The notes under the pieces are model-generated. The model saw only the letters and a program-made list of their open reading frames with translations, did not search any database and was not told where the DNA came from. This document shows positions 25,892 through 32,605 of a stretch of DNA of 32,605 nt, in pieces. The translations under genes and the position numbers were made by a program. Source of the DNA: an uncultured Bacteroidota bacterium. GTDB taxonomy: Bacteria > Bacteroidota > Bacteroidia > Flavobacteriales > Flavobacteriaceae. The DNA lies in NCBI GenBank assembly GCA_902598295.1, contig CACKBA010000013.1, positions 1 through 32,605 of the forward strand, written 5' to 3'. Within the stretch, counting starts at the first letter, position 1. Each line of letters opens with the position of its first letter.

Positions 25892-27104
25892 ATTGTTTAA
25901 TTTTTCTGTAAAGAGTTCTTTCACTTATACCTAACTCTTTAGCTGCAATTTTCCTTTTACCTTTACTTTTTTCAAGTGCTTTTATTATTAATTCAATCTC
26001 ATTGTGTTGTATGGATAATGTTTCTTCTTCTAAAACTTCTTCCGCGTAGGAAAATTTATCAGAATGGTTTTGAACAGTTTCGTTAGGATAATTGTTTTGA
26101 TTTTTATCATAAAAATTGTCCTTAGATGACATTAAATCATTGAAATCACTTAATTTTTCTGAACTCTTTTCATCAACCTTTAAATAATTTGTTATTCTTT
26201 TTAGTTCATTTAAATCTTTCTTCATATCAAATAGAATTTTATAAAGAATTTCTCTTTCAGAACTAAAATCACTCTTGTTATTTTCACTTTCCTGGATTAA
26301 TGCAGGAAGATTTGATCTTGGTTCTGGTAAATATGAACTTAATAAATTATAATCGATTGATCTATTCTTTTCAAGAACAGAGAGTTGTTCTGCAATATTT
26401 TTCAATTGCCTGATATTCCCATTCCAAACATGACTTTTAAGAACATTTTCTGCTTTTTCATCTAAGCGAATGGTTGGCATGTTATATTTTTTTGCAAAGT
26501 CAGATGCAAACTTTCTAAATAATAAAATAATATCATCTTTTCTTTTTCTTAGTGGGGGTATATTTATTTCCACTGTACTAAGTCTGTAATACAAATCTTC
26601 TCTAAATTTTCCTTTGGAAATTGCTTCATGCATGTTAATATTAGTTGCTGCAACAATTCGAACATCTGTTTTTTGGGATTTCGATGATCCGACTCTAATA
26701 AATTCACCGCTTTCAAGGATTCTTAGCAATCTAACTTGGGTACTGAGAGGAAGTTCGCCAACTTCATCTAAAAATATTGTTCCACCATTCGCTACTTCAA
26801 AATATCCCGCTCTATCATTTGTAGCACCAGTAAAAGCACCTTTCACGTGACCAAAAAGTTCTGAGTCAATTGTTCCCTCAGGGATGGCTCCACAATTTAC
26901 AGCAATATATTTATTATGTTTTCTATGAGAAAATTGATGTATAATTTTGGGAAAAACTTCTTTACCAACACCACTCTCACCCATAACCAATACTGTTATG
27001 TCAGTTGGAGAAACTTTTAGGGATTTTTCTATGGCCATATTTAACGAATGGTCATTTCCAATAATTTCAAATCTTTGTTTAATGTTTTGTATTTCTGAGT
27101 TCAT
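25875..27104 (-). CDS. σ54-dependent enhancer-binding protein (AAA+ activator, no receiver)
   Basis: This is a bacterial enhancer-binding protein of 409 residues. The AAA+ domain begins almost at the N-terminus: Walker A GESGVGKE (42-49), the σ54-contacting loop GAFTGA at 89-94 (intact), Walker B 'GGTIFLDE' (107-114), and sensor segments 'VRIVAATN' and 'FREDLYYRL'. A C-terminal Fis-type helix-turn-helix (about 368-405, 'KGKRKIAAKELGISERTLYRKIKQY') binds DNA. There is no receiver, GAF or PAS domain; the 20 or so residues before the AAA+ core are too short for a sensor. A variable linker (about 255-355) separates AAA+ and HTH. I chose ATG at 27104 over a TTG inside miaB. It follows miaB by 4 nt and overlaps lptE. 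The target promoters are unknown; a -24/-12-like site lies upstream of topA. Confidence 0.95.
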   Translation of the reverse strand: MNSEIQNIKQRFEIIGNDHSLNMAIEKSLKVSPTDITVLVMGESGVGKEVFPKIIHQFSHRKHNKYIAVNCGAIPEGTIDSELFGHVKGAFTGATNDRAGYFEVANGGTIFLDEVGELPLSTQVRLLRILESGEFIRVGSSKSQKTDVRIVAATNINMHEAISKGKFREDLYYRLSTVEINIPPLRKRKDDIILLFRKFASDFAKKYNMPTIRLDEKAENVLKSHVWNGNIRQLKNIAEQLSVLEKNRSIDYNLLSSYLPEPRSNLPALIQESENNKSDFSSEREILYKILFDMKKDLNELKRITNYLKVDEKSSEKLSDFNDLMSSKDNFYDKNQNNYPNETVQNHSDKFSYAEEVLEEETLSIQHNEIELIIKALEKSKGKRKIAAKELGISERTLYRKIKQYDIEM

Positions 27105-27108
27105 AATT

Positions 27109-28488
27109 TTAACTGCTGCCAATCAACGTTGTTGATGTGTTGTCATCTATTTTGATATTTACTAAATCACCCGCCTTTTGATTCTTTTTGGGAAATACAA
27201 CCATAATATTTTGATCATTTCTTCCACACCAGTATTGACTAGATTTCTTTGATTCTTTTTCAATTAAAACCTCACAATTTTTGCCTACATAATTTTTTAA
27301 ATTAAAATAACTATGCTTCTGTTGTAAGTCTATAATTTCATTAAGTCTTCTTTGTTTTATTTTTTCTGGAACATTGTCTTTTAATTTTTTACTGGCAAGG
27401 GTTCCTGGTCTTTCGGAATATTTAAACATAAATCCAAAATCATATTTTACATAATTCATCAATTCTAATGTCATTTTATGATCGTTTTCACTTTCATTAG
27501 GAAACCCAGTTATGATGTCGTGAGAAATTCCACAATTAGGAATGATTTTCTTTATTTTATCAATGAGCTCTTTATACTCACCAATTGTATGTTTTCTATT
27601 CATTAGCTTTAAAATTTTATCACTTCCTGACTGCACGGGGAGATGAATGTGCTTACAAATATTTTTGTGTTTGGCCATAACAGTTAGGACATTATCTGAC
27701 ATATCCTGTGGATTTGATGTTGTAAACCTAATTCTCATTTCTTTGAAATTAACTGCAATAAGTTCTAATAGTTTTGAAAATGATAGTGATGTTTTTTTTT
27801 GTAATTCAGAGGCATTTTTATAATCTTTCTTTAGACCTCCGCCATACCAAAGATAACTGTCAACATTCTGTCCAAGTAAAGTTATTTCACGATATCCTTC
27901 ATCTCTCAATTTTGAAATTTCTTGGATTATGCTTTTGGGGTCTCTGCTTCTTTCTCTTCCCCTCGTGAAAGGCACAACACAAAATGTACACATATTATCA
28001 CAACCTCTAGTAATAGATACAAATGCTGATATTCCATTGCTACTAAATCTAGATGGGTCTATGTCCCCATATGTTTCATCCTTAGATAAAATTACATTAA
28101 CGGCATTATTACCAACTTCAACCTCACGCAAGAGGTTTGGAATGTCTCTGTATGCATCAGGTCCTACAACTAAATCAACAATTTTTTCCTCGATTAAAAA
28201 TTTCTCTTTTAGTCTTTCTGCCATACAACCCAAAACTCCTACCTTTAAATTTGAGTTTTTCTTTTTTAATTTTTTGAAAGACTCAAGTTTTTTCCTAACT
28301 GTGAGTTCCGCTTTTTCTCGAATAGAACAAGTATTTAATAATATTAAATCTGAATTAATATAGTCATCAGAAGATTTATATCCATTATTGTCAAGTATTG
28401 ATGATACAATCTCAGAATCAGAAAAATTCATTTGACAACCATAAGTTATGATTGAATATTTTTTTTTATTATCAACTGTTGTTAGCAT
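27109..28488 (-). CDS. miaB: tRNA-2-methylthio-N6-dimethylallyladenosine synthase MiaB
   Basis: MiaB is a radical-SAM methylthiotransferase that modifies i6A37 of tRNAs to ms2i6A. The 459-residue protein has all three parts: the UPF0004 domain with auxiliary-cluster cysteines C18, C54 and C88; the radical-SAM domain with C163-x3-C167-x2-C170 (RGCDNMCTFC); and a C-terminal TRAM domain (about 395-455). It is the first gene of the minus-strand cluster that continues through the σ54 activator, lptE, the TPR gene, secG and groESL. A TATATTTG sequence 17 nt upstream is a candidate -7 element. Confidence 0.97.
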   Translation of the reverse strand: MLTTVDNKKKYSIITYGCQMNFSDSEIVSSILDNNGYKSSDDYINSDLILLNTCSIREKAELTVRKKLESFKKLKKKNSNLKVGVLGCMAERLKEKFLIEEKIVDLVVGPDAYRDIPNLLREVEVGNNAVNVILSKDETYGDIDPSRFSSNGISAFVSITRGCDNMCTFCVVPFTRGRERSRDPKSIIQEISKLRDEGYREITLLGQNVDSYLWYGGGLKKDYKNASELQKKTSLSFSKLLELIAVNFKEMRIRFTTSNPQDMSDNVLTVMAKHKNICKHIHLPVQSGSDKILKLMNRKHTIGEYKELIDKIKKIIPNCGISHDIITGFPNESENDHKMTLELMNYVKYDFGFMFKYSERPGTLASKKLKDNVPEKIKQRRLNEIIDLQQKHSYFNLKNYVGKNCEVLIEKESKKSSQYWCGRNDQNIMVVFPKKNQKAGDLVNIKIDDNTSTTLIGSS

Positions 28489-28504
28489 AATTTCAATATG
28501 ATGG

Positions 28505-28512
28505 CAAATATA
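28505..28512 (-). promoter_or_regulatory. Candidate -7 element of a Bacteroidota promoter for miaB
   Basis: The minus strand reads TATATTTG, an exact match to the Bacteroidota -7 consensus TAnnTTTG, 17 nt before the miaB ATG. A TTTG occurs upstream but only 11 nt away instead of the expected 17-20, so the -33 element is not supported. The motif can occur by chance in AT-rich DNA. Confidence 0.35.
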
Positions 28513-28521
28513 AAAAAACCT

Positions 28522-28532
28522 GACAAAGTGTC
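28522..28532. repeat. GACA-AAG-TGTC inverted repeat in the miaB–topA spacer
   Basis: A perfect 4-bp dyad with a 3-nt spacer (TGACA at 28521-28525 and TGTC at 28529-28532) lies between the divergent miaB and topA starts, centred about 46 bp upstream of the -24 element proposed for topA. It could be an activator site; speculative because the dyad is short. Confidence 0.3.
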
Positions 28533-28570
28533 GTGTTTTTTTCGTTTTTGATTAATATTTTTTTTTTCAA

Positions 28571-28587
28571 TTGGCACAAGACTTGAT
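28571..28587 (+). promoter_or_regulatory. Candidate σ54 (-24/-12) promoter of topA
   Basis: The sequence TTGGCACAAGACTTGAT matches the σ54 consensus (TTGGCACR-N4-TTGCW) at all specified positions except that the -12 GC is GA. The GG (28573-28574) and GA (28585-28586) doublets are 10 nt apart, as required. The predicted start of transcription, near 28598, leaves a leader of about 48 nt before topA. It is the only match of this quality that I found in the window, and it is intergenic and correctly oriented. Confidence 0.5.
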
Positions 28588-28646
28588 GTCTCATCTTTTC
28601 ATAACAATAAAAAAAAACATATACATTTGTCAACCAATTTTAAAAA

Positions 28647-31088
28647 ATGTCTAAAAATTTAGTTATAGTTGAGTCGCCAGCCAAAGCAAAAACAATTGAA
28701 AAGTTTTTAGGTAAAGACTATAAAGTTGTTTCAAGTAACGGACATATTGTGGATTTGCCATCCAAAGAGTTGGGAATCGATGTTGATAACAATTATGAGC
28801 CAAAGTATATTGTAAATTCAGATAAAAAAGAAATCGTTAGAAAACTTAAAAAGGACTCAAAAAGTGCTGAAATGGTTTGGTTGGCTAGTGATGAAGACAG
28901 AGAAGGAGAGGCAATTGCATGGCATTTGTACGAACTCTTAGGACTAAATAAAAGTAATACAAGAAGAATTGTATTTCGAGAGATAACAAAAAATGCAGTA
29001 TTAAATTCAATTGAAAATCCTCGAGAAATAAATGAAAGCCTTGTTGATGCTCAACAAGCGAGAAGAGTATTAGATAGGTTAGTTGGTTACAAAATTTCAC
29101 CTGTGCTATGGAGAAAAGTTAAAGGAGGTTTATCAGCTGGAAGAGTTCAATCAGTTGCTCTTAGACTTATTGCAGATAAAGAAAAGGAAATTGAAAATTT
29201 TAAACCTGAAAAATCTTTTAAGGTTTCAGCCGAATTTATTTCAGTTGGTGGAAAAATATTTAAAGCTAAGCATAAATCAAAGCTTGATGAGAACATTGAC
29301 TTAGATAAATTAACAGCCGCATTAAAAAAATCTAAATTCAACGTTATTGATATTAGAAAAACCCCCATATCCAGAAAACCCTCCCCACCATTTACCACAT
29401 CAACTCTTCAGCAAGAGGCTTCTAAAAGGTTGGGTTTCGCCGTGTCTAAAACTATGCGTACAGCACAAAGATTATATGAAGATGGACATATTACCTACAT
29501 GAGGACTGACAGCGTTAAGTTATCAAATGATGCACAAAATGCTGTAAAAAGCACAATTTTAAATCAATTTGGTGAAAATTATTACTCTGAAAGGTTTTAC
29601 CAAAACAAATCCAAAAATGCTCAACAAGCACATGAAGCTGTTAGACCAACTAATTTCAAAAATAAAAATGTTTCTATTGACTTAGATCAAATTAAGCTTT
29701 ATGATTTGATTTGGAAAAGAACAATTGCTAGTCAAATGTCTAATGCTAAAATTGACAAAACTGTTGTATCCATTGAGACTAGCGACATCGACATGCCATT
29801 TTTGGCTGAGGGTGAAGTTATTAACTTTGACGGTTTTTTAAAGGTATACAATGACATGGATGTAGAACCTAATGATAACACTTCTGATAACAATCTTCCC
29901 AAATTAAAGTTGGGTGATAATATTAATAAAAAAGTCATATTGATATCTGAAAGTTTTTCAAGACCTCCCTTCAGATTCACTGAGGCAACCTTGGTAAAAA
30001 AAATGGAAGAATTAGGCATTGGCAGACCATCAACCTATGCTCCAACAATTACTACCGTCATCAATAGGAAGTATATATTTAAAGGTACAAATGATGCAAA
30101 AAAAAGAGACATATTACAGATTTTAATCAACGATAAAATAGAAAAAAATAGAATTGAAGAATCATATGACTCCAACAAAGGTAAATTAGTTCCATCAGAA
30201 GTTGGGAAGTTAGTCAATGAGTTTTTGTGTAATAATTTTAAGAATATAATTGATTACAACTTTACAGCTGATGTAGAAAATAATTTTGATTTAATAGCCT
30301 CAGGAAAAAAGCAATGGAAAGAAATTATCAATGATTTTTATAATCCTTTCAATGATAAAGTCTCTGAAGTTGAAAAAAATGCAAAAAGAGAAACCGGTGA
30401 AAGAATTTTAGGATTAGATCCTAAAACAGGTAGACAAATTAGTGTAAAGTTGGGTAAGTTTGGTCCCATGGTTCAAATAGGGAAGGTTGAAGACGAAGAA
30501 AAACCACTATTTGCTAGTCTACTCCCTGATCAACAAATTAGCAATGTAACAATCGAAGATGCATTAAAATTATTTGAACTTCCCTTCAAGGTGGGAGAAT
30601 ACGATGGGAAAGAGGTTATTTCTAATATTGGAAGATATGGTCCCTATATAAAATATGAAAATACTTTTATCTCAATTCCGCAGGGTCTTACACCATTTAC
30701 AATATCAATTGAAAAATCAATTGAACTAATTTTAGATAAGTTAGAAGAAAATAAACCTCTTACCAATTATGAAGGTTTTGATGTAACTAAAGGAAAGGGA
30801 AGATTTGGACCTTACATCAAATGGAATGGAACTTTTATTAATGTAAATAAAAACTATGATTTTGAAAATCTTAGCGAAAATGATTGTATAAAATTAATAG
30901 TTGATAAAAAAGCTAAGGATGCTGAAAAAATATTAAAAGTTTGGGATTCTGAGAAAATTTCAATTGAAAAGGGCAGGTGGGGAAAAATTTATATTATTAG
31001 AGGAAAATCTCGTATTCCCATCCCAAAAGATACTGATATTGATTCTATTGACTTGAAGACCGCAAAGAGTTATTTTAGAAAAAAATAA
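28647..31088 (+). CDS. topA: DNA topoisomerase I
   Basis: TopA relaxes negative supercoils by transient single-strand cleavage. The 813-residue type IA enzyme has the Toprim domain at about 1-115 ('VIVESPAKAKTIEKFLG', 'SDEDREGEAIAWHL'), 'RRVLDRLVGYKISPVLWRKVKGGLSAGRVQSVALRLI', and the catalytic tyrosine Y284 in GHITYMRTDS. 'ELGIGRPSTYAPTITTVINR' follows. The C-terminus has no Cys4 zinc fingers; it carries repeated Toprim_C elements ('GKFGPMVQIG', 'GRYGPYIKYE', 'GRFGPYIKWN', 'GRWGKIYIIRG'), as in other Bacteroidota. It is followed after 4 nt by the arginase-fold gene. The spacer to the divergent miaB carries a near-consensus σ54 promoter. Confidence 0.98.
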   Translation: MSKNLVIVESPAKAKTIEKFLGKDYKVVSSNGHIVDLPSKELGIDVDNNYEPKYIVNSDKKEIVRKLKKDSKSAEMVWLASDEDREGEAIAWHLYELLGLNKSNTRRIVFREITKNAVLNSIENPREINESLVDAQQARRVLDRLVGYKISPVLWRKVKGGLSAGRVQSVALRLIADKEKEIENFKPEKSFKVSAEFISVGGKIFKAKHKSKLDENIDLDKLTAALKKSKFNVIDIRKTPISRKPSPPFTTSTLQQEASKRLGFAVSKTMRTAQRLYEDGHITYMRTDSVKLSNDAQNAVKSTILNQFGENYYSERFYQNKSKNAQQAHEAVRPTNFKNKNVSIDLDQIKLYDLIWKRTIASQMSNAKIDKTVVSIETSDIDMPFLAEGEVINFDGFLKVYNDMDVEPNDNTSDNNLPKLKLGDNINKKVILISESFSRPPFRFTEATLVKKMEELGIGRPSTYAPTITTVINRKYIFKGTNDAKKRDILQILINDKIEKNRIEESYDSNKGKLVPSEVGKLVNEFLCNNFKNIIDYNFTADVENNFDLIASGKKQWKEIINDFYNPFNDKVSEVEKNAKRETGERILGLDPKTGRQISVKLGKFGPMVQIGKVEDEEKPLFASLLPDQQISNVTIEDALKLFELPFKVGEYDGKEVISNIGRYGPYIKYENTFISIPQGLTPFTISIEKSIELILDKLEENKPLTNYEGFDVTKGKGRFGPYIKWNGTFINVNKNYDFENLSENDCIKLIVDKKAKDAEKILKVWDSEKISIEKGRWGKIYIIRGKSRIPIPKDTDIDSIDLKTAKSYFRKK

Positions 31089-31092
31089 AATA

Positions 31093-32121
31093 TTGATAAG
31101 AGATTACTTCATTCCACTAGATTACTCGAAAGAATTTATTAATAACTTAAATAACAAATCATTTGGAAAAAACATCGCTATAAATGGAATAGACGATTTT
31201 GATATAGACAATTCATTGGATATAGTAATTTTTTCAATCAATGATTTAGACAATAATTTAGATTACACAAAAAAAATTAGAAAACGATTATATAGTTTAT
31301 CCATAGGAGATTGGAATTTAAAGATACTTGACCTAGGTATTTTTAAAAGTGGTAGGCAACACTCTGACACTCAGTTTGCTTTAGGTGAAATACTAAATCA
31401 ATTATCTCTATTAAAAGTAAAAGTAATAGTCATAAACTTGTGTAAAAACATCACATATGATTTTTACTATGCATTGAAACAAAATAATGATATTGTGAAT
31501 ATAGTTTCAGTTGACAATAAAATACCAAAAAACTCAGAAAATTCATCATTAAGAAAAATTTTAGATGATGAAAATTGTAAACTAGGTGAATATTCTAATG
31601 TAGGTTTTCAAAAACATATCAATAATGTTGATGAAATTGAACTTTTTAAAAATATGTTCTTTGAGACTTATAGTCTGGGAAAAATAAAAAACAAAATAGG
31701 CAATTGCGAACCAATTTTTAGAAATTCAAACTTAGTTGATTTAAGTATGAGAGCAGTAAAATCAGGCGATATTAATAATTCACACGAATTCACTAATGGT
31801 TTAACATCCTATGAATACTGTAATATAAGTAGGTTCGCAGGTTTGTCAAATAACTTGGATTTAATTTCTTTTTCTACATCCTATCAATCATCTGCAATAT
31901 CATCACTGATATCTGAAGGTATATGGTATGCCATTGATGGTATAAATAGTTTTATTTTTGAAAATATAGATCTTAACTCAGATAATTATCTTTTTTACAA
32001 TGTTGTAGTTGATAATTATGATTTGAAATTTGTTAAAAGTTTAATAACACAAAGGTGGTGGTTTAGCCTTGAAAATATAAACTTAGTTATGATGGAAAAA
32101 GACTTATATTCCATGTGTTGA
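31093..32121 (+). CDS. Arginase-fold (formimidoylglutamase-like) protein lacking metal ligands; 3' end probably frameshifted
   Basis: By position (topA–this gene–gldK) and by blocks such as 'VSVDNK', 'YSNVGFQKHINNVDEIELFKNMFFETYSLGKI', 'EPIFRNSNLVDLSMRAVKSGD' and 'CNISRFAGLSNNLDLISF', this is the ureohydrolase-fold protein annotated as formimidoylglutamase in Flavobacteriia. The arginase metal motifs are gone: GGDHS is replaced near 115-120 (NLCKNI), DAHxD by 'VDNK' at 140-143, and SxDxDxxDP by 'VDLSMRAVKSGD' at 215-226. Hydrolase activity is therefore unlikely. The start is TTG at 31093, 4 nt after topA. The frame stops at 32121. A shift at the A5 run (32096-32100) into the next frame would continue as 'TYIPCVEDDYLLSKK...' to TAA at 32195-32197, which resembles the C-terminal end of homologues (about 367 residues in total). 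It may be a sequencing indel, a recent mutation or a recoding site. Confidence 0.8.
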   Translation: MIRDYFIPLDYSKEFINNLNNKSFGKNIAINGIDDFDIDNSLDIVIFSINDLDNNLDYTKKIRKRLYSLSIGDWNLKILDLGIFKSGRQHSDTQFALGEILNQLSLLKVKVIVINLCKNITYDFYYALKQNNDIVNIVSVDNKIPKNSENSSLRKILDDENCKLGEYSNVGFQKHINNVDEIELFKNMFFETYSLGKIKNKIGNCEPIFRNSNLVDLSMRAVKSGDINNSHEFTNGLTSYEYCNISRFAGLSNNLDLISFSTSYQSSAISSLISEGIWYAIDGINSFIFENIDLNSDNYLFYNVVVDNYDLKFVKSLITQRWWFSLENINLVMMEKDLYSMC

Positions 32122-32190
32122 AGATGATTACCTGTTATCAAAGAAATCCATTTTGTCAGACAGGATTTTGATGAGAATAAAAAACAAAAT

Positions 32191-32225
32191 ACCCTAAAAT
32201 TAAATCAAAAGTATTATTTTAGGGT
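32191..32225 (+). repeat. Perfect 10-bp inverted repeat upstream of gldK
   Basis: ACCCTAAAAT (32191-32200) and ATTTTAGGGT (32216-32225) are perfect complements around a 15-nt loop, ending 31 nt before the gldK ATG. The repeat overlaps the TAA (32195-32197) that would end the frame-corrected arginase-fold gene. The CCAATTTTTG that follows is a weak T-run, so it may be a leaky terminator, an operator, or an mRNA processing or leader structure for the T9SS genes. Confidence 0.5.
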
Positions 32226-32256
32226 CCAATTTTTGATATTGTATCTATAATATAGT

Positions 32257-32605
32257 ATGAAAAAGAACTTATTTTTAATAACACTTACGCTGCTAATTTT
32301 ATCTTGTTCCAAAGATGATAGAGGTGACTTAGTTGGAGTTAAAGCATCAAAATTTTTCCCTAACAAACCCCAAGGTATGGTCCTAATTCCGTCAGGTTCT
32401 TATGTAATGGGTCCTTCAAATCCAAATTCATATATGGATCAAAACCCTACCCTTAAAACAGTTTCTCTTAAAGCATTTTACATGGATGAAACAGAGATTT
32501 CTAACAGTGAATATAGGCAGTTTGTTAATTGGGTAAGAGATTCGGTTGTGAGAGACGAACTTGCAAGAGCAGCATATGAAAAAATTGGAGATGAAGTTAG
32601 CGAGG
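32257..32605 (+). CDS. gldK: GldK, type IX secretion / gliding lipoprotein, 5' part
   Basis: The frame is open from ATG at 32257 to the window edge (116 full codons). The N-terminus is a lipoprotein signal with lipobox LILSC (Cys17). The mature region reads 'GDLVGVKASKFFPNKPQGMVLIPSGSYVMG' and 'VSLKAFYMDETEISNSEYRQFVNWVRDS', the start of the formylglycine-generating-enzyme-like (FGE-sulfatase) domain that characterises GldK/PorK. With GldN/PorN it forms the periplasmic ring of the type IX secretion system. gldL, gldM and gldN are expected just beyond the window. The upstream neighbours topA and the arginase-fold gene match the usual flavobacterial context. The 3' end is missing only because the window stops. 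Confidence 0.95.
   Translation, partial: MKKNLFLITLTLLILSCSKDDRGDLVGVKASKFFPNKPQGMVLIPSGSYVMGPSNPNSYMDQNPTLKTVSLKAFYMDETEISNSEYRQFVNWVRDSVVRDELARAAYEKIGDEVSE

Noticed and set aside
27929-28363. 144-codon plus-strand frame opposite miaB
   Set aside because: It lies wholly inside miaB, on the other strand, with no domain or promoter support.
30400-31088. topA possibly truncated because it lacks C-terminal zinc fingers
   Set aside because: The gene ends with several intact Toprim_C-type repeats, the usual form in this phylum.

Overview
The window is a gene-dense, AT-rich chromosomal segment from a member of the Bacteroidota, almost certainly class Flavobacteriia and probably a streamlined marine lineage. 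The basis is (i) Bacteroidota-specific neighbourhoods: ftsX–DUF3098–uppP–truB, purH–mreBCD–mrdA–rodA, miaB–σ54 activator–lptE–TPR protein–secG–groESL, and topA–arginase-fold protein–gldK; (ii) TonB-dependent receptors and a type IX secretion (T9SS) lipoprotein; and (iii) no strong Shine-Dalgarno sequences, with several TTG starts. Spacers are short (largest about 158 bp) and all four convergent gene pairs overlap or abut. No tRNA, rRNA, CRISPR, IS element or prophage gene was seen.

Layout. 1-2515 (+): the 3' end of one TonB-dependent receptor, its terminator, then a TPP (thiamin) riboswitch in front of a second receptor that is probably the thiamin/precursor uptake receptor. 2512-2934 (-): a small Rieske-fold-like lipoprotein. 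3016-4925 (+): greA, a HIT-domain protein, a DUF3127 protein with an SSB-like acidic tail, and aat. 4909-7484 (-): ftsX, a DUF3098 membrane protein, uppP, truB. 7584-10274 (+): leuS. 10271-12146 (-): surE, lpxB. 12220-15388 (+): a Prc/CtpA-type protease and a Dpp/OppC-type ABC permease. 15390-22356 (-): purH followed by the rod-shape/elongasome genes mreB, mreC, mreD, mrdA (PBP2), rodA. 22440-28488 (-): miaB, a σ54 enhancer-binding protein, lptE, a TPR-like protein, secG, groES, groEL and a terminator. 28647-32605 (+): topA, a degenerate arginase-fold protein and the 5' end of gldK (T9SS).

Together the genes cover envelope growth (MreBCD/PBP2/RodA, UppP, LpxB, LptE, FtsX), transport into and across the envelope (two TonB receptors, SecG, GldK, ABC permease), protein quality control (GroESL, Prc, Aat), translation and RNA modification (LeuS, TruB, MiaB) and nucleic-acid maintenance (TopA, GreA, the DUF3127 protein).

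No wholly new system is evident; most of the window is core housekeeping. The points that most deserve a second look are regulatory or concern degenerate proteins: a near-consensus -24/-12 (σ54) promoter in front of topA, in a locus that also encodes a σ54 activator, with TGACA half-site pairs upstream of both topA and groES; a terminator-like hairpin directly against the greA start codon; a hairpin around the start codon downstream of the TPP riboswitch; an arginase-fold protein between topA and gldK that lacks the metal-ligand motifs and whose 3' end appears frameshifted at an A5 run; and an SSB-like C-terminal tip on the DUF3127 protein.
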